Made by a program: the position numbers and the translations under genes
The notes under the pieces: generated by a model
What the model saw: only the letters and a program-made list of their open reading frames with translations
Told to the model about the DNA's origin: nothing
Databases searched by the model: none
Assembly: GCF_001696535.1 (NCBI RefSeq)
Contig: NZ_MBQE01000001.1
Span: 1,612,001-1,676,000, forward strand
Source of the DNA: Stappia indica
GTDB taxonomy: Bacteria > Pseudomonadota > Alphaproteobacteria > Rhizobiales > Stappiaceae
DNA length: 64,000 bases
Direction: 5' to 3'
Shown: piece by piece, positions 54,745 through 62,668 of the stretch
Numbering within the stretch: position 1 is the stretch's first letter
How the letters are laid out: every line of letters starts with the position of its first letter

Positions 54745-55837
54745 CGCGACCTCCCGTGTGCGGAACCGGCAGCGCGAGCGTCGCCGTGACGCGCGGCGGC
54801 TCCTCACCCGCCAGCACCATGCCGATGAGCCCGTGCCGCTGCAGCGGGGCCTCGCCCTCGCTGTGCCAGGTGTCAAAGGCCGCGAAGGCCTGTCGGTAGG
54901 CCGTCATGTCCCAGCCGCGCGCCGCACCCTCGGCGAGCAGCGCATCGGCGATGCGCGCGTCCGGGCCGAGCAGGGCGGCAGCGTTCGAATAGAAGGTGAA
55001 GGCCACCGCACGGGCGCGCTGCGCCCGGCCTTCGCCCGCCAGCCGGAAGGCGACGGAAAAGCCGATGTCGCTGGAGGGGATCTCGAAGCGGACGCTGCGC
55101 CCGGTCAGCCGCTCGACCAGCCGACGGACCTCCTGCCCCCGCGGGACAAGGCCGAAACGAGTCATCAGCGTGTCGAGATCGCCGGCAAACAGCGGATCGG
55201 TGCGATAATAGAGTTCCAGCAGCCCGCCATCCGGCGTGACACCTGCCATGGTCGGCCGCAGGTTCCGGCCCGCCAGAACCGGCGGCACGCCGGCAAGCCG
55301 CTCTTCGAAGGCGGCCCAGAGCGGGCGGCCTTTCGCGTCGATGAGGGACGCCACCTCGAGATAGAGCTTCGCCGCAAGACCACCGGCTTCGCCCGGGCGC
55401 AGGCCCGCCCAGGCGCCGTAACGGCACCCCGCCCGTTGCTGCCAGCAGGACAGCCGCTTGGCCAGCCGCAACACGTCGGGCGCCGGCTCAGTGCCGGAGA
55501 CCGCCCGGCAGAGCGACAGCGCCGCCTCGAGCCGGCTTTCGGGCTGTGCCCCGGGAGCAGGGTCGAGACTGATGCGCGGATCGCAGCCCGGCTCGCTATC
55601 GGCCCAGACGAAGGCTGCCTCGAGCGGGGCACCCGAAGGCGTCAGGTCGCTTGCCGGTTGGCCGGCCTTCAGGATCTCCGGCGGCAGCACGATACGGGCC
55701 GCCGCCAGCAGGCGGTCGAGCGTCGAAACGGCCGCAGCCGGGCCAGCCCCCGCCCGCAAGGAAGGGAGCGGTGCCGGGGATACGCCCCCCGGCCCCTGCT
55801 GCAACCGCGCGCTCCCGGACGGGATCGGCGGATGCAT
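54737..55837 (-). CDS. 366-aa unknown protein of the operon (gene B)
   Basis: No family recognised. A Pro/Gly-rich start precedes a mixed domain. Three strand-like motifs (AAKLYLEV at 155-162, LLELYYRT at 206-213, AVAFTFYSNA at 277-286) vaguely recall the barrel strands of ABBA prenyltransferases, but this is only a visual impression. The ATG at 55837 follows the 782-aa gene by 6 nt and the gene overlaps the next by 8 nt. With the terpene-cyclase-like neighbour, prenyl chemistry is one idea; it is not shown. Confidence 0.7.
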   Translation of the reverse strand: MHPPIPSGSARLQQGPGGVSPAPLPSLRAGAGPAAAVSTLDRLLAAARIVLPPEILKAGQPASDLTPSGAPLEAAFVWADSEPGCDPRISLDPAPGAQPESRLEAALSLCRAVSGTEPAPDVLRLAKRLSCWQQRAGCRYGAWAGLRPGEAGGLAAKLYLEVASLIDAKGRPLWAAFEERLAGVPPVLAGRNLRPTMAGVTPDGGLLELYYRTDPLFAGDLDTLMTRFGLVPRGQEVRRLVERLTGRSVRFEIPSSDIGFSVAFRLAGEGRAQRARAVAFTFYSNAAALLGPDARIADALLAEGAARGWDMTAYRQAFAAFDTWHSEGEAPLQRHGLIGMVLAGEEPPRVTATLALPVPHTGGRDG

Positions 55838-55843
55838 GACCGG

Positions 55844-58192
55844 TCACCCGCCCTGGCGCATCCGCACGGCCAGCGCCTCAGGCTCGATCACCTGATGCAC
55901 GAGACCGGGCGTCACGGTCGCCGGCGGCAGCGCCGGCAGTTCAACCGACAGGCGGCCGGAGACTTCCTGGTTCGCCAGCTCGCGGGTCGTACCGTCCTTC
56001 AACACATAGACGGCCGTGTAATAGAACTCGATCGTCGGTTCGGCGATCGGCCGCTGGATGCCGTAGAACCGCTCCAGATTGTCGACGACGACGCCCGACG
56101 GCGCGCCCAGCAGGCTGAACAGGATGACGTTCTGCTGCGAGGCCTCGGCCTCGACCCGCTCCGCGCGACTCATCTCGTGGCGCGGCCGGGTCAGGAAGGC
56201 CGGCACGGACTTGCCGAACCTCTCCCGCGCCTGCGGCTTCAGCTGGAACATGGTGAGGTTGACGCTGGAAACCTGCGTCCAGTCGATGAGGCTGCTGTCG
56301 ACCTTGATGCTGTAGTTCTGCACCGTGTTGGTGATCGTCAGGGTCTTGTATTCGCTCGACTGCCGATAGCCGTCGAGCGTGAAGCTCTCGCCATTCGAAT
56401 AGAAGATCGTGCCGGAGAGGTTGAAATAGGCATTGTTGGTGTTGTCGACCGCCTGGAAGTTCCAGCGCGGCTCGGCGAAGCTCAGGAGGCCCGTCGGCTG
56501 CCAGTTCGACCAGGTGTTCTCCGCCAGCCAGCTGTCGCCGTTGTTGAGCGGGTCGAAATACTGGGCGTTGACGTCGACCAGCAGCAGCGTCGTCGTTTCT
56601 GTCGTGTAGTTGAACGCGCGCAGCGTGAACTGGGTGAACAGCCCCTTCGGATCGGCGACGAACACGATGTCCGCATTGCCCGATCCCGTGAAGTCGGGGG
56701 CCGACGACAGGGCGCCGGGCGGCTCGGAGACGATCTCGCTGTTGTCGGCCATCTGGTAGCGCAGCCGGTAGCTGTAGTTCTGGCCGATGGGCAGGTTGTA
56801 GAAGCTGTCGAAGCGGACGCCGTTCTCGACCCCGTTACCGGTCAGGGTCTTGGTCTGGACGATGGCCGGATTGCCCGCCGGCGGCGCGAAGAAGAAGTCG
56901 ATATTGACCTCCCGCACGCCGGCCGGACCGGTGAAGGGAATGTTCTGGCCGATAAACGTCACTTGCCGTGTGCCGAAGACGTTCGGCGTGATGTTGACCA
57001 GCGTGTCCGTCGTGGTGATCGGGTCGCTCTGGAAGGTCTTGCCGTCCTTGAAGTTGATCACGTAGCTGTAGGTGAATTCCGGATTGTAGCTGCCTCCGGA
57101 AAAGTCGCCCGGCGCCTCGTAGATCTTCGAGGACTGGTCGCCGTCGGTCACGATCAGCGTGAACGTGTTGTCCGTCTTGCGGGTCGGATAGGTGACGGTC
57201 ACGGTCACGGTCTCGGCCACGGGATCGTCCGTGCCGGAGCGGTTGAGCTCGCCGATCAGGTTGAACACCACCGAGAGCTTGCGGTTGTCGACCTTGGTGA
57301 AGACCTGTTTCCACTCGTCGGAGGAGAAGCGGCGCATGAAGCTGCTCACCGGCGTCGACCAGTCGATCACCGTGTCTTCCTGGTAGGTCTGGTTGAACGA
57401 GGTCGTTGCCGAGACGGGATTGGGGCCCGTCGCCATGACGGCCGCCGCCGCCACCGTGTTGGCCACCTGGTTTTCCAGCGTCGTCCAGCCCCAGTCGCGC
57501 ACCCGCTGGGCCAGCTCGTCGCTGCTGCCCGGCCCGAGCTCGACCTTCACTTCGCCGGCGCCCGACTGGCGCAGCACCTGCTTGACCTCCTGCAGCACCT
57601 GCTTCTGATTGCCCCAGGTGTCGCGAACGGTCTTGTACTTCTTCTCGTATTCGATGGCCGCCTCGGCGGTGTAGATCACCGTGGCCTTGGCGCCGAGCAG
57701 CTTGGTGAGAACCTGCATCTCGTATTCGACGCGGAAGGTCGAGGCGCCGCCCGCATCGCCGCTGAAGGCGTTCTTGAAGCTGTTGACCGCTTCCGGCGTC
57801 GCCAGCTCGATCTGGAAGGCCGCGACATTGGTGCCGTAGAGCGTCGGCTCGACCGCCAGAACCTGATTCTCGCCGGCGATGTCGTAGTAGAAATAGGCCG
57901 TACCGCCCACCCACACGAAGCCGCCCCAGGAAATGTCGTTGCCGAGAATCTCTTCGGCCGCGCGGCGCGCCTCGACCGGTTGCACCAGCTCCATCTCGAA
58001 GGTGCAAAGGCCGGCGATGCCGCCGCCGTTGGAGGTGTACTCGGTCAACCCGAAGGAGGGTGCGCCGTCCAGCGTCCGCAGCCGCGGAACCGGCACCATG
58101 TACCAGAGCTTGGGATCGTCGTGGTCCTGGTAGACATAGGTGACGCCGCTGGCGCCGTACTCGATCTCGCGAACGCTCGAGACGTCGAACAT
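55844..58192 (-). CDS. 782-aa beta-rich unknown protein (gene A)
   Basis: No family recognised. Residues 1-170 have short strands (VTYVYQDHDDPKLWYMVPVP, GGGIAGLCTFEMELV). A charged helical segment follows (EYEKKYKTVRDTWGNQKQVL, about 181-207). About 310-650 is Thr/Asn/Tyr-rich and beta-sandwich-like (ETVTVTVTYPTRKTDNTFT, VNITPNVFGTRQVTFIGQN). No signal peptide or membrane helix. The ATG at 58192 (MFDVSSVREIEYG) has GGAGGG upstream. First gene of the four-gene operon, preceded by an AT-rich leader. Confidence 0.78.
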   Translation of the reverse strand: MFDVSSVREIEYGASGVTYVYQDHDDPKLWYMVPVPRLRTLDGAPSFGLTEYTSNGGGIAGLCTFEMELVQPVEARRAAEEILGNDISWGGFVWVGGTAYFYYDIAGENQVLAVEPTLYGTNVAAFQIELATPEAVNSFKNAFSGDAGGASTFRVEYEMQVLTKLLGAKATVIYTAEAAIEYEKKYKTVRDTWGNQKQVLQEVKQVLRQSGAGEVKVELGPGSSDELAQRVRDWGWTTLENQVANTVAAAAVMATGPNPVSATTSFNQTYQEDTVIDWSTPVSSFMRRFSSDEWKQVFTKVDNRKLSVVFNLIGELNRSGTDDPVAETVTVTVTYPTRKTDNTFTLIVTDGDQSSKIYEAPGDFSGGSYNPEFTYSYVINFKDGKTFQSDPITTTDTLVNITPNVFGTRQVTFIGQNIPFTGPAGVREVNIDFFFAPPAGNPAIVQTKTLTGNGVENGVRFDSFYNLPIGQNYSYRLRYQMADNSEIVSEPPGALSSAPDFTGSGNADIVFVADPKGLFTQFTLRAFNYTTETTTLLLVDVNAQYFDPLNNGDSWLAENTWSNWQPTGLLSFAEPRWNFQAVDNTNNAYFNLSGTIFYSNGESFTLDGYRQSSEYKTLTITNTVQNYSIKVDSSLIDWTQVSSVNLTMFQLKPQARERFGKSVPAFLTRPRHEMSRAERVEAEASQQNVILFSLLGAPSGVVVDNLERFYGIQRPIAEPTIEFYYTAVYVLKDGTTRELANQEVSGRLSVELPALPPATVTPGLVHQVIEPEALAVRMRQGG

Positions 58193-58442
58193 CACAGCCC
58201 TCCATCGAAAAAATTGAATGAATCTGGAATGCACTCTATGCGCGAACATTCGCACCGAGGCCGACCTCACACAATCGATAGAAGCTGCAATATTGATCCT
58301 ATTTTCGAATAGAAGCGGCTCTTTCAAGTCGAAATTGAAATTACCATTTTCTCAAAGCTTTCATGATTACGCAGAGTAAATTGATAATTTTCATATTTTA
58401 CGAGGCAAAAACGGAATCATATGCACATCATCGGCGGAATTG
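58193..58442. other. AT-rich leader of the unknown operon
   Basis: 250 nt visibly richer in A/T than the rest of the window, ending at the metal-permease stop. It must hold the operon promoter; I could not fix -35/-10 boxes. It contains short A/T-rich and palindromic runs (e.g. around 58291-58310). No gene. Confidence 0.6.
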
Positions 58443-59366
58443 TCAGGCAGCAGGCTGGCCGATACGCCGGCGATGTGGCGCGACGAGGCAGGCGATGGCC
58501 AGGATCACGCCGGACACGGTGGCGATCATGCCGGCCGCGCTGACCGCATTGGCAGCGCCGAACCACTGCGGCCCATAGCCGGCCAGCACATAACCGAGAA
58601 CGGCGGAGAGCGCCGCAAAAACCGCGCTCCAGGCGACCTGACGTTCCAGCCGCTCGGTCATCAGCCGGGCGGTTGCCGGCGGACAGATGAACATGGCGAT
58701 GACGATGATCGAGCCGACCGCATCGAAAGCCGCAACGGCGGCAACGGCGGAGGCGGCAACCAGCGCCAGCCCGATCAGCCGCACCGGCAGGCCGAGCGTG
58801 GCCGCAAAGCCCTCATCGAAGGTGGAGAGTTTCAGCGGCCTCCAGAACACCAGCATCAGCAGGGTCATCGCGGCGGCGACCAGCGCAATGCGCGGCAGCT
58901 CGGGCGGCAGGCCGGCGAGGGCCGCCGGGTCCAGCAGCGAGCCCCAACCGGTCGCATCGAACCAGATCAGGCTCTCCAGATTGCCCATGAGCGCATGTTC
59001 GACATCGAGATGAACGCCGCTGGTGTCGCTCTGCTCCAGCAGCAGCACGCCGCCGGCGAACATCGCGGTGAAGACGACACCCATCGCCGCACCCGGCTCG
59101 ATACGCCCGAGCCGGCGGATGGTCTCGATCAGGAGGACCGCGACCAGCGCCGCCCCGGCGGCGCCAAGCAGCATCGGCAGGCTCGCGAGACTGCCGGTCA
59201 CCAGGAAGGCGACGACGATGCCGGGCAGCACCACATGGCTGATGGCATCGCCGATCAGCGCCTGCCGGCGCAGGATCAGGAAGTTGCCCGGCAGGGCGCA
59301 GGCAATCGCCGCGAGCACGCCGATCAGGATCGGCGTCAGCGACAGCTGGACGAACTCGGCACCCAT
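58443..59366 (-). CDS. Metal ABC transporter permease 2
   Basis: A 307-aa ABC-3 (Mn/Zn/Fe) permease. Eight or so helices, with conserved RRQALIGDAISHVVLPGIVV and DEGFAATLGLPVRLIGLAL. The start ATG overlaps the stop of permease 1 (TGATG). Together with permease 1 it should form the heterodimeric channel of the uptake system. Fourth gene of the operon. Confidence 0.93.
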   Translation of the reverse strand: MGAEFVQLSLTPILIGVLAAIACALPGNFLILRRQALIGDAISHVVLPGIVVAFLVTGSLASLPMLLGAAGAALVAVLLIETIRRLGRIEPGAAMGVVFTAMFAGGVLLLEQSDTSGVHLDVEHALMGNLESLIWFDATGWGSLLDPAALAGLPPELPRIALVAAAMTLLMLVFWRPLKLSTFDEGFAATLGLPVRLIGLALVAASAVAAVAAFDAVGSIIVIAMFICPPATARLMTERLERQVAWSAVFAALSAVLGYVLAGYGPQWFGAANAVSAAGMIATVSGVILAIACLVAPHRRRIGQPAA

Positions 59367-60610
59367 CAGACTGCCTCCCCGCGCCGCAGGGTCGCCGAAG
59401 CGGCCAGCATGCGGTCGATCTCGGCGATCTCGTCGCCCGTCAACACCGCAGCGATGGGCGTCAGCCCGTCGTAGCGATGGCTCAGCGGATCGTCCCGGTG
59501 GATCCGGCGGGCTACCTCGAAGCGGCGCTCGTCGACGAGCGCGCGGCCCGCCTCGATGCGCCCGGCCTCGGTCGGCACCCGGTCGGGACGGATCAACCCT
59601 TCGCGGCGCAGGACCTTCAGCGTCAGCGGATCGAAGATCGGCTCGCCGCGCGCCAGCGACAGCAGTCCCTGACGCCGATGCAGGCGCAGCTGGAAGCGTC
59701 GGTGGCGGATCGCCGCGGCCAGCACGCCGCGCCCGGGCGCGAAGGCAAGGGACAGAAGAAAAAGCGCAAAGGCCACCAGCACGATGATCGGCCCGGTCGG
59801 CAGGCCGGGCGCCGCGGCGGAGATGGCCGCACCCGCATAGCCGGACACCCCGCCCACGGCGCCGGCGATCAGCACCACATGGTCGGTCCGCTCGCTCCAC
59901 AGCCGGGCAGCGACCGGCGGCACGATCAGCAGCGCCACCACCAGCACCAGCCCGACGATCTTCAGCCCCGTCACGGTGACGGCGAGCACCAGCAACATCA
60001 TGGCAAGATCGATGCGGCGGGTGTTGAGACCGAGCGCGGCGGCGAAACCCGGATCGAAAGAGACCAGCGTCATCGGCCGGCGCAGGGCGACGAGGGCGAG
60101 CACTGCGAGCGCACCGCCGAGCGCGATCACCACCGCGTCCTGGTAGAGCATGCCCGCCGTCGAGCCGAGCAGGAAGCCTTCCAGCCCCGCCTGCCGTCCC
60201 TGAGAGAGGGTCTGGATCACTGTCAACAGGACAATGCCGAAGCCGAAGAAGACGGACAGCACCGCACCGATCGCCGTGTCCTCGGCAAGGCGGGTGCGAC
60301 GGGTGATCCACTCGACGCACAGAAGTCCGAGCGCGGCCGAAAGCGCCGACCCCGCCAGCAAGCCGATCAGGCTGCGCCCGTCGAGGCCGAAGCCGACCAT
60401 CACGAGGAAGGCGATGCCGACGCCCGGCAGCGTCGCATGGGCGATGGCATCACTCACCAGCGCCCGCTTGCGCAGGAACAGGAAGGTGCCGCCCGCCCCG
60501 GCGGCGATGCCGAGCAGCCCCGCGCCGATGGCGACCAGCGCGGCATTGTAGCCGGCCTGCAGCAGCAGCGCGGAAACGAACACCTCGAAGGGAGTGATCG
60601 GAACCGGCAT
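59366..60610 (-). CDS. Metal ABC transporter permease 1 with C-terminal extension
   Basis: A 414-aa ABC-3 permease. The membrane part (about 1-290) has LRKRALVSDAIAHATLPGVG and DPGFAAALGLNTRRIDLAMM. A soluble extension of about 120 residues follows (LSLARGEPIFDPLTLKVLRR, EGLIRPDRVPTEAGRIEAGR), which looks like a winged-helix or DtxR-like region. In Chlamydia YtgCR a permease is fused to a DtxR-like regulator, so a similar role is possible. The ATG overlaps the ATPase stop (TGATG). Confidence 0.9.
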   Translation of the reverse strand: MPVPITPFEVFVSALLLQAGYNAALVAIGAGLLGIAAGAGGTFLFLRKRALVSDAIAHATLPGVGIAFLVMVGFGLDGRSLIGLLAGSALSAALGLLCVEWITRRTRLAEDTAIGAVLSVFFGFGIVLLTVIQTLSQGRQAGLEGFLLGSTAGMLYQDAVVIALGGALAVLALVALRRPMTLVSFDPGFAAALGLNTRRIDLAMMLLVLAVTVTGLKIVGLVLVVALLIVPPVAARLWSERTDHVVLIAGAVGGVSGYAGAAISAAAPGLPTGPIIVLVAFALFLLSLAFAPGRGVLAAAIRHRRFQLRLHRRQGLLSLARGEPIFDPLTLKVLRREGLIRPDRVPTEAGRIEAGRALVDERRFEVARRIHRDDPLSHRYDGLTPIAAVLTGDEIAEIDRMLAASATLRRGEAV

Positions 60611-61434
60611 CACCTCTGCTCCGACAGGCGCAACTGATCGATATGGGCGGAGGCCAGCCGGCCGCCATAGGTCGCCTGAAGGTTCTCGGCGGTAAAGACC
60701 TCGCCGACCGGACCTTCGGCAATGCGGCGGGTGTTGATCAGGAGCACCCGGTCGAAATAGTCGGCAACGGTCGCAAGGTCGTGATGCACGCAAACGACGG
60801 TACGCCCCTCGCCCTTCAGCTCCTTCAGCACGTCGATGATCGCCTTCTCGGTCGCCGCATCGACGCCGGCGAAAGGCTCGTCCAGCAGGTAGAGATCGGC
60901 CCCTTGCGCCAGGGCGCGGGCCAGGAACACCCGCTGCTGCTGTCCGCCGGACAGCTGGCCGATCTGGCGCGTGGCGAAATCCGCCATGCCGACGCGGGCA
61001 AGACAGGCAAGCGCGCGCTCGCGGTAGCTCGCCCGCACCAGACGGAGCAATCCGAGCTCACGGTAGAGTCCCATCATCACCACGTCGATGACACGGGTCG
61101 GGAAATCCCAGTCGACCGAGGCACGCTGCGGCACATAGGCGACCCGCTCGCGTGCCCGCTCCAGCGGCGTGCCGAAGACGGTGACGGTGCCGGACAGCCG
61201 CGGCACGACGCCGAGCGCCGCCTTCAGCAGGGTCGACTTGCCGGCGCCGTTCGGGCCGACGATGGCAACGAGGCTGTCGCGCGGGAACGTAGCGTCGACG
61301 GAGAACACCGCCGGGCTCTCGCCATAGGAGACCGTGATCTCCCGCAAGGCCATCGCCGCCCGCGCCGCCTCCGCCCGCGCCGCGGCTTCCGCCTCCGGCC
61401 CCTGCACCAGTTCGATCCTGTCGCGCGCTTGCAT
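60610..61434 (-). CDS. Metal ABC transporter ATP-binding protein
   Basis: A 274-aa ATPase. Walker [10 protein letters not shown], signature [15 protein letters not shown], Walker [13 protein letters not shown] and the switch histidine in [13 protein letters not shown] are all present. It powers the two permeases of the Mn/Zn/Fe-type importer. It lies 15 nt after the binding-protein gene and overlaps the permease start. Confidence 0.95.
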   Translation of the reverse strand: MQARDRIELVQGPEAEAAARAEAARAAMALREITVSYGESPAVFSVDATFPRDSLVAIVGPNGAGKSTLLKAALGVVPRLSGTVTVFGTPLERARERVAYVPQRASVDWDFPTRVIDVVMMGLYRELGLLRLVRASYRERALACLARVGMADFATRQIGQLSGGQQQRVFLARALAQGADLYLLDEPFAGVDAATEKAIIDVLKELKGEGRTVVCVHHDLATVADYFDRVLLINTRRIAEGPVGEVFTAENLQATYGGRLASAHIDQLRLSEQR

Positions 61435-61449
61435 GACCGTCGTGCTCCT

Positions 61450-62436
61450 TCAGCTTCCGTTCGCCAGCTGCCCGGACATGCCGCGCTCGGGCGCAGAGCC
61501 GCCAAGGGCGCGGGCGATGGTCGTGGCATTGTGATCGATCATGCCCGGATAGGTGCCCTCATAGGTGCCGTCCGCGCCCATCGCGTCCGAGAACAGCTCG
61601 CCGCCGATGACGACGGTGTGGCCCCTTGCCGCCGCGCCCTCGATCAGGGCCCGCACCGACCTGTCGGAGACCGAGCTTTCCACGAAGACGGCGCCGATCT
61701 TGCGCTGGACGAGAATGTCGACGAGCTCCGCCACCCGCTGCAGCCCCGCCTCGCTCTGGGTCGAGATGCCCTGGATGCCGAGCACCTCGAACCCTTGAGC
61801 CCTGCCGAAATAGCTGAAGGCGTCATGGGCGGTGACCAGGACACGCGCGGTTTCGGGCACGCTGGCGAAAACCTTGTCGGAGTAGTCGGCAAGCTGGCTC
61901 AACCGGTCGAGATAGGCCTTCGCATTGGCGGCGAAGACCTCCGCGTCCTCGGGCCGCGCCGCGACCAGTGCCTCGCGCACCGTCTCGACGACACGCGACC
62001 ATAGCCGCGGATCCATCCACACATGCGGGTCGAACTTGTCGGAATAGTCGACATGGGAGATCAGCAACTCGCGCGGCAGGCTTTCGGCCACCGCGACGAC
62101 CGGCTTCCGGGCGGCGAGCTCCTGCAGGAAGCCCTCCATCTGCGCCTCCAGATAGAGACCGTGCCACAGCACCAGGTCGGCCCGCACCATGGCGGCGATG
62201 TCCGTGCGGGTCTGGCGATAGGCATGCGGATCGACGCCCGGCCCCATCAGGGCACGCACGCTCACCCGGTCGCCGCCGATCTGGCGGGCCGCATCGGCGA
62301 TCATGCCGGTGGTCGCTACGACCGACAGCGGGGTCTCTGCCCGCGCTCCGGTGGGCGCTAGCATACCGAGTGTCGCAAGCGCGAAGGCGCCTGCCATCGC
62401 AATCCGTCGAAGCCTGCTGAAGATGCTGCTGCGCAT
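61450..62436 (-). CDS. Metal ABC transporter substrate-binding protein
   Basis: A 328-aa cluster A-I binding protein with a signal peptide (about 1-33, ending GARA). Ligands fit a 2 His/Glu/Asp site: His71 (DPHAYR), His138 (FDPHVW), Glu in AVFVESSVS and Asp in GMIDHNAT. There is no His-rich acidic loop, which is common in zinc-specific ZnuA, so manganese (or iron) is the better guess. First gene of the operon, 14 nt before the ATPase. Start ATG 62436 gives a normal signal peptide. Confidence 0.92.
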   Translation of the reverse strand: MRSSIFSRLRRIAMAGAFALATLGMLAPTGARAETPLSVVATTGMIADAARQIGGDRVSVRALMGPGVDPHAYRQTRTDIAAMVRADLVLWHGLYLEAQMEGFLQELAARKPVVAVAESLPRELLISHVDYSDKFDPHVWMDPRLWSRVVETVREALVAARPEDAEVFAANAKAYLDRLSQLADYSDKVFASVPETARVLVTAHDAFSYFGRAQGFEVLGIQGISTQSEAGLQRVAELVDILVQRKIGAVFVESSVSDRSVRALIEGAAARGHTVVIGGELFSDAMGADGTYEGTYPGMIDHNATTIARALGGSAPERGMSGQLANGS

Positions 62437-62506
62437 GTGCTGCCGTCCCGTGGTTCTGCGGCGGCTGCACGGCTCGCGAGGGTCGGCAGCCTTCTTCCTT
62501 TTAATG

Positions 62507-62534
62507 ATTATGAGAACCATTTGCAGTTTGTCAA
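62507..62534 (-). promoter_or_regulatory. Sigma-70-type promoter of the metal-uptake operon
   Basis: Read on the reverse strand: TTGACA (-35, 62529-62534), 16 nt, CATAAT (-10, 62507-62512), about 70 nt before the substrate-binding protein start. It is the clearest promoter in the window. Confidence 0.7.
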
Positions 62535-62555
62535 TGCAATTGCGAACCATTTGCA
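62514..62555. promoter_or_regulatory. Repeated operator-like motif over the metal promoter
   Basis: The 12-mer GAACCATTTGCA occurs twice, at 62514-62525 and 62544-62555, 30 nt apart (about three helical turns). One copy lies between -35 and -10, the other upstream of -35. The A/T-rich TTTGCA content is in keeping with a Fur-family (Mur/Fur/Zur) operator, which is inference. Confidence 0.55.
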
Positions 62556-62609
62556 AAAACAGCCGACGTCGAGCCAAGGGAGGAAGAGCGACCGGAAGGG
62601 GCGGAATGC

Positions 62610-62642
62610 AAAGGGCTGCCGCACGGTCCCATGCGGCAGCCC
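62610..62642 (-). terminator. Terminator of the chemotaxis gene
   Basis: An 11-bp perfect stem GGGCTGCCGCA/TGCGGCAGCCC with an 8-nt loop, followed on the reverse strand by TTT. It begins 27 nt after the MCP stop and separates it from the metal promoter. Confidence 0.75.
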
Positions 62643-62668
62643 TATCTTTATCCGACCGTTTCGCTGGA

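Noticed and set aside
50142-58192. Unknown operon as a contractile injection system or polymorphic toxin locus
   Set aside because: No sheath, tube, baseplate or immunity gene is near, and no Rhs/VgrG-like motif was seen.
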